In this document: one piece after another, positions 57,946 to 64,000 of the stretch
Layout: the number at the start of each line of letters is the position of its first letter
How positions within the stretch are numbered: position 1 is the stretch's first letter
Assembly (NCBI GenBank): GCA_030655315.1
Contig: JAURVT010000034.1
Span: 1 to 64,000, forward strand
DNA from: Nocardioidaceae bacterium
GTDB taxonomy: Bacteria; Actinomycetota; Actinomycetes; Propionibacteriales; Nocardioidaceae
Length of the DNA: 64,000 nucleotides
Direction of reading: 5' to 3'
Made by a program: the position numbers and the translations under genes
The notes under the pieces: model-generated
Told to the model about the DNA's origin: nothing
The model's database searches: none
The model's input: the letters and a program-made list of their open reading frames with translations, nothing else

Positions 57946-59241
57946 ATGCCGCACCCCGCCGCGAACCCGGCGACCGCCGAGAACCTCGCCACCTTCGTCG
58001 ACGCCTCGCCGTCGCCGTTCCACGTCTGCGCCACCGTCGCCGCCGCGCTCGAGACCGCCGGCTTCGCGCGGCTGGACGAGGGCGACGCGTTCCCCACCGA
58101 GGCCGGGCGCCACTACCTGGTGCGCGGGGGCTCGCTCGTGGCGTGGTCGACGACGTCGGCCGCCGGTCCGACGACGCCGTTCCGCGTCCTCGCCGGGCAC
58201 ACCGACAGCCCCAACCTGCGGCTCAAGCAGCACCCCGACCGTCGCCGTGAGGGGTGGCGCACCGTCGCCCTCGAGCCGTACGGGGGTGCCCACCTCAACT
58301 CCTGGCTCGACCGCGACCTCGGCATCAGCGGCCGCGTCACCGTGCGCGACGGGGGAGGCGCCACGACCCTGCTGGTGCACGTGGACGAGCCGGTGCTGCG
58401 GGTTCCGCAGCTGGCCATCCACCTCAGCGAGGACCGCAAGGGCGTCACGCTCGACCCCCAGCGGCACGTCGACGCGATCTGGGGGCTCGACACCGGCCAC
58501 GGCTCGGTGCTCGACCTCGTCGCCGGCTCCGTGGGTCGCGAGGCCGGCGACCTGCTCAACTGGGAGCTGATGACGCACGACACCGCGCCCAGCCGCGTGG
58601 TCGGCGTCGACCACGACCTCCTCAGCGCACCGCGCCTGGACAACCAGGGCACCTGCTTCACCGGTCTACAGGCGCTGCTGCACGCTGCCGACCAGCCCGA
58701 CAGCGGCGTCGTGCCCGTGCTCGCGCTGTTCGACCACGAGGAGGTCGGCAGCCAGTCCGACCGTGGCGCCTCCGGACGGCTGCTCGTGACGGTGCTCGAG
58801 CGCGTCGTGCTCGCCGCGGGCGGCGCCCGCGAGGACCTGCACCGGGCGCTCGCCGGCTCGGTGGTCGCCTCGGGCGACATGGCCCACGCCACCCACCCCG
58901 GCTATGCGGAGCGTCACGAGCCCGGCCACCACATCGCGGCCGGGGGCGGCCCGGTGCTCAAGGTGAACCAGAACCTGCGCTACGCCACCGACGCCGGCAG
59001 CGGCGCGGTCTTCGCGCTCGCCTGCGAGCAGGCCGGCGTCCCGCTGCAGCGCTACGTCCACCGTGCCGACCTCCCGTGCGGCTCGACCGTGGGGCCCATG
59101 ACGGCCGCGCAGACGGGCGTCTCGACGGTCGACGTCGGCGCCCCGCAGCTCGCGATGCACGCCGCGCGCGAGCTGATGGCCGCCGCGGACGTGCCGCTCT
59201 ACGCGGCCGCCCTCGGGGCGTTCCTCGCGCCGGCCCGCTGA
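57946..59241 (+). CDS. M18-family aspartyl aminopeptidase
   Basis: This 431-residue di-metal aminopeptidase has its metal-binding residues in [11 protein letters not shown] (His near residue 85), [30 protein letters not shown] and [11 protein letters not shown]18 enzymes remove N-terminal Asp/Glu or other residues in the cytoplasm. The ATG start is fixed by the -10 hexamer. It lies immediately before rpsA. Confidence 0.93.
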   Translation: MPHPAANPATAENLATFVDASPSPFHVCATVAAALETAGFARLDEGDAFPTEAGRHYLVRGGSLVAWSTTSAAGPTTPFRVLAGHTDSPNLRLKQHPDRRREGWRTVALEPYGGAHLNSWLDRDLGISGRVTVRDGGGATTLLVHVDEPVLRVPQLAIHLSEDRKGVTLDPQRHVDAIWGLDTGHGSVLDLVAGSVGREAGDLLNWELMTHDTAPSRVVGVDHDLLSAPRLDNQGTCFTGLQALLHAADQPDSGVVPVLALFDHEEVGSQSDRGASGRLLVTVLERVVLAAGGAREDLHRALAGSVVASGDMAHATHPGYAERHEPGHHIAAGGGPVLKVNQNLRYATDAGSGAVFALACEQAGVPLQRYVHRADLPCGSTVGPMTAAQTGVSTVDVGAPQLAMHAARELMAAADVPLYAAALGAFLAPAR

Positions 59242-59288
59242 CCGTCGCCGGCGCCCGTCAGCACGGGGATCGGCGGCCCTGCCCCGCG

Positions 59289-59318
59289 TTGCACCGGGGG
59301 GTGGTGGGCGCGTATTGT
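59289..59318 (+). promoter_or_regulatory. Probable rpsA promoter
   Basis: TTGCAC (59289-59294) and TATTGT (59313-59318) are 18 nt apart, a good housekeeping-type promoter. It implies a leader of about 170 nt before rpsA, which contains no gene and may carry S1 autoregulatory structure (inference). Confidence 0.55.
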
Positions 59319-59497
59319 CGGACGAGCGTCTTCAGCCTGCATGACCCTCGGACGGAGCAGGCGATTGCTCGCGCCCTGCCGGGCGCGAGGTCCAGGTGGC
59401 CCTCCGGTCGCCCGTTCCTCCTCCTGGCACCCGCGATCCACTGGCTGTGCAGACGTGCCCGCACGAGCCCACCCATCCATCGGAGCCCATCCCACCT

Positions 59498-61030
59498 ATG
59501 ACGTCCAGCATCGCTTCACTCCCCACCACAGGCATCCCGCAGGTCGCCGTCAACGACATCGGCTCGGAAGAAGACTTCCTCGCAGCCATCGACCTGACCA
59601 TCAAGTACTTCAACGACGGCGACATCGTCGAGGGCACCATCGTCAAGGTGGACCGCGACGAGGTCCTGCTCGACATCGGCTACAAGACCGAGGGCGTCAT
59701 CCCCTCGCGCGAGCTGTCGATCAAGCACGACGTGGACCCCAACGACGTCGTCGCCGTGGGCGACGCGGTCGAAGCCCTCGTCCTCCAGAAGGAGGACAAG
59801 GAGGGTCGCCTGATCCTGTCGAAGAAGCGTGCGCAGTACGAGCGTGCCTGGGGCGACATCGAGAAGATCAAGGACGAGGACGGCGTCGTCGAGGGCACCG
59901 TCATCGAGGTCGTCAAGGGTGGACTCATCCTGGACATCGGTCTCCGTGGCTTCCTGCCCGCGTCGCTGGTCGAGATGCGCCGCGTGCGCGACCTCGCCCC
60001 GTACGTCGGCCAGACCATCGAGGCCAAGATCATCGAGCTCGACAAGAACCGCAACAACGTGGTCCTGTCGCGCCGTGCCTGGCTCGAGCAGACCCAGTCC
60101 GAGGTCCGCCAGAACTTCCTCACCCAGCTCCAGAAGGGCCAGGTCCGCAAGGGTCAGGTCTCCTCGATCGTCAACTTCGGTGCATTCGTGGACCTGGGCG
60201 GCGTCGACGGCCTGGTGCACGTCTCCGAGCTGTCGTGGAAGCACATCGACCACCCGAGCGAGGTCGTCACCGTCGGCGACGAGGTCACCGTCGAGGTGCT
60301 CGACGTCGACATGGACCGCGAGCGCGTCTCGCTGTCGCTCAAGGCGACGCAGGAAGACCCGTGGCAGCACTTCGCCCGCACCCACCAGATCGGTCAGATC
60401 GTCCCCGGAAAGGCGACCAAGCTGGTCCCGTTCGGTGCGTTCGTCCGCGTCGAGGAGGGCATCGAGGGCCTGGTGCACATCTCCGAGCTCGCCGAGCGTC
60501 ACGTCGAGATCCCCGAGCAGGTCGTGCAGGTCAACGACTCGGTCATGGTCAAGATCATCGACATCGACCTTGAGCGTCGCCGGATCTCGCTGTCGCTGAA
60601 GCAGGCCAACGAGACCGCCGCGGCCCAGGGTGACGACGAGTTCGACCCGACGCTGTACGGCATGACGTCGTCGTACGACGACCAGGGCAACTACATCTAC
60701 CCCGAGGGCTTCGACCCCGAGACCAACGAGTGGAAGGACGGCTTCGACGAGCAGCGCGCCACCTGGGAGCGCCAGTACGCCGAGGCCCACTCCCGCTGGG
60801 AGGCTCACAAGAAGCAGATCGTCGACGCCGAGCAGGCCGACCTCGAGGCGGGCCAGGCCGGCTCGTACTCCAGCGAGGCCGCCACGACGTCGTCCGACGA
60901 CGACACCGACGACGACTCGGACGCGCCCGCGCGTCCCGCGTCCTCGGCGCCGGCCTCGACCGGTGGCTCGCTGGCCTCCGACGAGGCGCTGCAGGCCCTG
61001 CGCGAGAAGCTCACGGGCGGCGGCGAGTAG
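59498..61030 (+). CDS. rpsA: 30S ribosomal protein S1
   Basis: This 510-residue protein has four S1 RNA-binding domains, starting near residues 41 (GDIVEGTIVKVDRDEVLLDI), 128 (DGVVEGTVIEVVKGGLILDI), 214 (GQVRKGQVSSIVNFGAFVDL) and 298 (GQIVPGKATKLVPFGAFVRV). Domain count and the acidic Asp/Ser-rich C-terminal tail are typical of actinobacterial RpsA. It binds mRNA on the 30S subunit and may contribute to trans-translation. The ATG at 59498 lacks a clear SD, as is common for rpsA. Confidence 0.96.
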   Translation: MTSSIASLPTTGIPQVAVNDIGSEEDFLAAIDLTIKYFNDGDIVEGTIVKVDRDEVLLDIGYKTEGVIPSRELSIKHDVDPNDVVAVGDAVEALVLQKEDKEGRLILSKKRAQYERAWGDIEKIKDEDGVVEGTVIEVVKGGLILDIGLRGFLPASLVEMRRVRDLAPYVGQTIEAKIIELDKNRNNVVLSRRAWLEQTQSEVRQNFLTQLQKGQVRKGQVSSIVNFGAFVDLGGVDGLVHVSELSWKHIDHPSEVVTVGDEVTVEVLDVDMDRERVSLSLKATQEDPWQHFARTHQIGQIVPGKATKLVPFGAFVRVEEGIEGLVHISELAERHVEIPEQVVQVNDSVMVKIIDIDLERRRISLSLKQANETAAAQGDDEFDPTLYGMTSSYDDQGNYIYPEGFDPETNEWKDGFDEQRATWERQYAEAHSRWEAHKKQIVDAEQADLEAGQAGSYSSEAATTSSDDDTDDDSDAPARPASSAPASTGGSLASDEALQALREKLTGGGE

Positions 61031-61049
61031 TCAGCACCGCACCACGCCC

Positions 61050-61083
61050 GACGGCCCTCACCCCTCGCGGGGTGGGGGCCGTC
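61050..61083 (+). terminator. Terminator after rpsA
   Basis: 15-bp arms (GACGGCCCTCACCCC and GGGGTGGGGGCCGTC) pair with one G-T wobble around TCGC, 19 nt after the rpsA stop. Confidence 0.75.
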
Positions 61084-61162
61084 GTGCGTCCGCCGGCGGC
61101 ATCCGACGAAGGTTGTCGTGCGAAACGGTTTGGGCTGACTCGCGGCGGGGCACAACAGGTCC

Positions 61163-63055
61163 ATGACGTCCTCCCGACCACTCCGCGTCGCCGCGCTCAC
61201 CCTCGCCGGCGGGCTCGCCGCGGCCCTCGTCCCGTCCGTCGTGCCGGCGGCGGCCGAGCCCACCGCCCCCGCCGTCGACTGCTCGTGGGCGACCGCGCCC
61301 GGTGTCACCGTCGACCAGGCCCTGGCGCGGGCCTCGGCGTCCACGGGCGTGCCCGAGCGGCTGCTGACCGCGGTGGCCTACCTGCAGTCGCGGTGGCAGG
61401 ACCACGACGGCGCGTCGAGCCGCACCGGCGGGTACGGCGTGATGAACCTGTCGCCGACGGCGCCCGAGGACGCGCGCGGCGACGACTCCCGCGCGTCGCA
61501 GGAGGCCCCGCTCGACCGGGCCGCGACGCTCACCGGCCTCGGTCGACGCGCCCTGGTGGGTGACCCGGCGGCCAACGTGTGTGGTGGCGCGGCGGTGCTC
61601 GCCTCGTGGCACACGGGCTCGGCGACGTCGTTGACGTCGTGGCGCGACCCGGTGGCGCGGTGGGCCGGGGAGGGGGACGGGCAGGACCTCGTCGACCTGA
61701 CCTGGGAGCTGATGCGTGACGGCCAGAGCGGGACGACGGCCACCGGAGAGCGCGTGGCGCTGGCCGCCGACCCCGGCCTGAGGACGCCGTCCCGCCCCCG
61801 GGGCGGGCGCGGCCCGGTGGACTGCCCGCGCGACCTCGACTGCGAGTGGCTGCCCTCGCCGTACACCGAGGACCCGGTGACGGGCGGGTACGGCAACTAC
61901 GACCAGGCGAACCGGCCGAAGGACCTCGACATCGACTTCATCGTCGTGCACGACACCGAGTCCGACTACGAGGGCACGATCGCGACGATCAGCAACCCGC
62001 GCTCCAACGTCTCGTGGAACTACACGGTGCGCTCGTCCGACGGCCACGTCGTGCAGCACCTGGACCCGAAGGACGTCGGCTACCACGCGGGCAACTGGTG
62101 GATCAACACGCACTCGATCGGCATCGAGCACGAGGGCAAGGCCGGCACCGGGGGCTGGTTCACCGAGGCGCAGTACCGCGCGTCGGCCAAGCTGGTGCGG
62201 CACCTGACGGCGAAGTACGACGTCCCGCGCGACCGCGCGCACGTCATCGGGCACGACCAGGTGCCCGGCACGGTGCCCGGTGCCACCCGCAACGTGCACT
62301 GGGATCCCGGTCCGTACTGGGACTGGGAGCACTACATGGACCTGGTGAGAGCCCCGATCGGCGGCGCGCGCCGGACCACCGGCCGTGTCCGCGTCGGCGA
62401 CGTGGTGACCGTGCGCCCGGGGTACGACCGGAACCAGCACGTCGTCACCGGCTGCGAGGAGGCCTCGCCGGGCTCGGGCGCCTGCGATCCCGCCGCGGGC
62501 ACGAACTACGTCGAGCTGCGCCAGGCGCCCGACGTCGCCGCACCGTTGGCGAAGGACCCGGGGTGGAAGCCCGACGGCTCCGCGTCCACCACCGGCGCGT
62601 CGGAGATCGGTGGCCGCGCCGCGGCCGGGACGCAGCTGGTCGTGCACGCCGTGCGCGGGGAGTGGGTGCAGGTGGCCTGGGCCGGCGAGCTGGTGTGGCT
62701 GCAGAACCCGGCGTCGCTACCGGTGCTGGTGCGCGGACACGGGACCGTGGTCACGGTCAGGCCCGGCGCCGCTCCCGCCTCGACCTATGGTCGCGCCTAC
62801 CCCGAGCAGGCCGCGTACCTCGACCCGGTGCCGTACCAGCCGGTGCTGCCGATCGAATACACGATCAAGCCGGGCCAGCAGTACGTGGTCGGCGACGACG
62901 ACCTGCGCTCGGACTACTACTACGCCAAGTCCTTCGACGCCTCGGTGCCCGGCGACCGGACGGTCGTCCGCGGCCGGGACCGGTACCTGTGGGTGTGGAC
63001 CGGCCACCGGATGACGTTCGTCAAGCGCGGTGACGTGGTGCAGCGGAGGCGGTGA
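61163..63055 (+). CDS. Secreted PGRP-type N-acetylmuramoyl-L-alanine amidase with N-terminal lysozyme-like domain
   Basis: This 630-residue protein has a signal peptide (VAALTLAGGLAAALVPSVV). Residues 45-180 look like a transglycosylase-type helical domain (ASTGVPERLLTAVAYLQSRW, GYGVMNLSP). The amidase_2/PGRP domain spans about 250-400, with zinc ligands in FIVVHDTES (near 259), YHAGNWWINTHS and VIGHDQVPGT (near 360). A C-terminal beta-rich region may bind the wall. It would cleave between MurNAc and L-Ala in peptidoglycan. ATG 61163 follows AACAGG, a weak SD. Confidence 0.87.
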   Translation: MTSSRPLRVAALTLAGGLAAALVPSVVPAAAEPTAPAVDCSWATAPGVTVDQALARASASTGVPERLLTAVAYLQSRWQDHDGASSRTGGYGVMNLSPTAPEDARGDDSRASQEAPLDRAATLTGLGRRALVGDPAANVCGGAAVLASWHTGSATSLTSWRDPVARWAGEGDGQDLVDLTWELMRDGQSGTTATGERVALAADPGLRTPSRPRGGRGPVDCPRDLDCEWLPSPYTEDPVTGGYGNYDQANRPKDLDIDFIVVHDTESDYEGTIATISNPRSNVSWNYTVRSSDGHVVQHLDPKDVGYHAGNWWINTHSIGIEHEGKAGTGGWFTEAQYRASAKLVRHLTAKYDVPRDRAHVIGHDQVPGTVPGATRNVHWDPGPYWDWEHYMDLVRAPIGGARRTTGRVRVGDVVTVRPGYDRNQHVVTGCEEASPGSGACDPAAGTNYVELRQAPDVAAPLAKDPGWKPDGSASTTGASEIGGRAAAGTQLVVHAVRGEWVQVAWAGELVWLQNPASLPVLVRGHGTVVTVRPGAAPASTYGRAYPEQAAYLDPVPYQPVLPIEYTIKPGQQYVVGDDDLRSDYYYAKSFDASVPGDRTVVRGRDRYLWVWTGHRMTFVKRGDVVQRRR

Positions 63056-63058
63056 GGC

Positions 63059-63211
63059 TCAGCGGAGCCAGGACTGCTCCCGGGCCTGCTCGTCGCGGTG
63101 GCTGCGGGGGAGCGGGCGGTGCCCGAGCCCGTCGTGCGAGACGAGCGCGCGGAGGCCGTGGACCAGGAGGACGACGGTGATGACGAGGGCGAGGGCGATG
63201 AGGAGGTTCAT
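63059..63211 (-). CDS. 50-residue single-pass membrane protein
   Basis: MNLLIALALVITVVLLVHGL forms one helix, followed by a basic, His-rich tail (GHRPLPRSHRDEQAREQSW). The stop is 3 nt from the convergent amidase stop. The start lies near a palindromic operator and the divergent GlxA-type regulator gene, so the regulator may control it. Function unknown. Confidence 0.55.
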   Translation of the reverse strand: MNLLIALALVITVVLLVHGLRALVSHDGLGHRPLPRSHRDEQAREQSWLR

Positions 63212-63236
63212 GGCAGTAATTCTCGTCCCGTCGGGA

Positions 63237-63284
63237 TCCTGCCACCAGTGGCAGGAGTGACATGGTCCCTTGATTTCCTGCCAC
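63237..63284. promoter_or_regulatory. Candidate operator between the 50-residue protein and the regulator gene
   Basis: TCCTGCCAC (63237-63245) and GTGGCAGGA (63248-63256) form a perfect 9-bp dyad with a 2-nt spacer. A third TCCTGCCAC half-site lies at 63276-63284. The position between divergent starts suits regulator autoregulation and control of the 50-residue gene. Confidence 0.55.
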
Positions 63285-63304
63285 TCGCGTCGCAGACTGA
63301 TCCC

Positions 63305-64000
63305 GTGCTCACGAACGTCGCCGCCCTGGTCCTCGACGACGCCGAGCCGTTCGGGATCGGCGTGCTCAACGAGGTCTGGAACGAGCCGTACCACCCCGAG
63401 GACGACTGCCCGACCTTCGACTTCGCGTTCTGCACCGAGGTGCCCGGCCGGGTGCGCAGCTCCTCGGGCATGGACCTCCACGTCGAGCTCGGCCTGGAGC
63501 GGCTCGCCGAGGCCGACCTCGTGACCATCGCGGCCAAGCGCGACTTCATGGACGTCCCGCCGGCCGTGCTGGACGCCGTGCGCGCCGCGCACGCACGGGG
63601 AGCCCGCGTGCTGGCGTCCTGCAGCGGGGTCTTCACGCTCGGGGCCGCCGGGCTCCTCGACGGTCGCCGCTGCACCACGCACTGGCGCTACGCCGACCTG
63701 CTCGCCCGCACGTATCCCGAGGCGCTGGTCGAGGCCGACGTCCTCTACGTCGAGGACGAGCGCGTGGTCACCGGGGCCGGCTCGGCCGCCGGCATCGACG
63801 CGTCGCTGCACGTGATGCGCGAGGAGTTCGGTGCCCGCGTCGCCGCCACCACCGCCCGTCGCATGGTGGTGCCGCCGCACCGCGACGGCGGCCAGGCGCA
63901 GTACGTCCGCACGCCCATCGTCGACGTCGAGGCGCCGACGCTCGAGCCGGTGCTGGCGTGGGCCCGCCGGCACCTCGACGACGACCTCTCGGTGGAGGTG
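63305..64000 (+). CDS. GlxA-family (DJ-1/PfpI plus AraC) transcriptional regulator, N-terminal part
   Basis: The frame starts at GTG 63305 and runs off the right edge, with 232 residues visible. It shows the DJ-1/PfpI-like domain: NVAALVLDDAEPFGIGVLNE, ARVLASCSGVFTLGAAGLLD with the nucleophile-position Cys, TTHWRYADLLA and VVTGAGSAAGIDASLHV. The last residues (EPVLAWARRHLDDDLSVEV) match the beginning of the AraC-type HTH domain that normally follows. The effector and targets are unknown. Confidence 0.88.
   Translation, partial: MLTNVAALVLDDAEPFGIGVLNEVWNEPYHPEDDCPTFDFAFCTEVPGRVRSSSGMDLHVELGLERLAEADLVTIAAKRDFMDVPPAVLDAVRAAHARGARVLASCSGVFTLGAAGLLDGRRCTTHWRYADLLARTYPEALVEADVLYVEDERVVTGAGSAAGIDASLHVMREEFGARVAATTARRMVVPPHRDGGQAQYVRTPIVDVEAPTLEPVLAWARRHLDDDLSVEV

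Overview
The window is about 64 kb of very GC-rich chromosomal DNA from an actinobacterium. Gene content and order point to Nocardioidaceae/Propionibacteriales (Aeromicrobium- or Nocardioides-like); this taxonomic call is inference. Supporting signs are many GTG starts with ATGA/GTGA stop-start overlaps, a wag31-ileS-dnaE backbone, a mixed his/trp region with a HisA of the PriA type, a Trp-associated membrane protein and an HGxxPAAW protein, and the pyk - tRNA-Leu - pdtaR - polA - rpsA order shared with mycobacteria. Nearly all of it is core chromosome. No IS element, integrase, prophage, CRISPR array or rRNA was seen.

Layout. 1-11 kb: end of wag31, ileS (minus strand, behind a T-box leader), a Lys/Ala-rich TraR/DksA protein, lspA, rluD, dnaE and a membrane protein. 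11-14 kb: a DUF3352-like protein, a YbaK-type deacylase and a Lon-N-domain protein. 14-25 kb: hisD-hisC-hisB-(53-aa membrane protein)-hisH, a lipoprotein, priA, hisF, two half-ABC exporters and hisI. 24-30 kb: trp-associated membrane proteins, trpC, trpB, trpA and lgt; trpE is not in the cluster. 30-43 kb: a hypothetical protein, a VIT1-type transporter, gltB-gltD, pyk, a secreted beta-amylase, tRNA-Leu(CAA) and pdtaR. 42-48 kb: a branched-chain amino-acid ABC system. 48-64 kb: a GNAT protein, polA, a membrane protein plus a large heptad-repeat surface protein, a methyltransferase, a Gly/Pro-repeat secreted protein, an M18 aminopeptidase, rpsA, a secreted PGRP-type amidase, a 50-aa membrane protein and the start of a GlxA-type regulator.

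Most striking observation. The substrate-binding lipoprotein at 42249-43574 is a circular permutation of the LivJ-type fold. After the signal peptide comes the half that normally ends the protein. A short linker follows, then the half that normally begins it, and the gene stops exactly where the first half should start. Both junctions are in frame. The convergent livH (46687-48003) also has an unusual secreted beta-sandwich-like extension at its N-terminus. Together they suggest a remodelled Liv uptake system.

A second theme is unusual intergenic DNA. There are at least three families of dispersed palindromic elements: R1 with 2 copies of 84 bp, R2 with 2 copies of about 86 bp, and R3 with 3 copies of 40-48 bp. 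In addition there is a perfect 33-bp inverted repeat, a 24-bp near-perfect one, an interlocked cluster of inverted repeats at 43.76-43.95 kb, and a 16-bp hairpin that buries a start codon. Eight genes have a TANNNT hexamer 6-8 nt before their start codon, which suggests leaderless transcripts.
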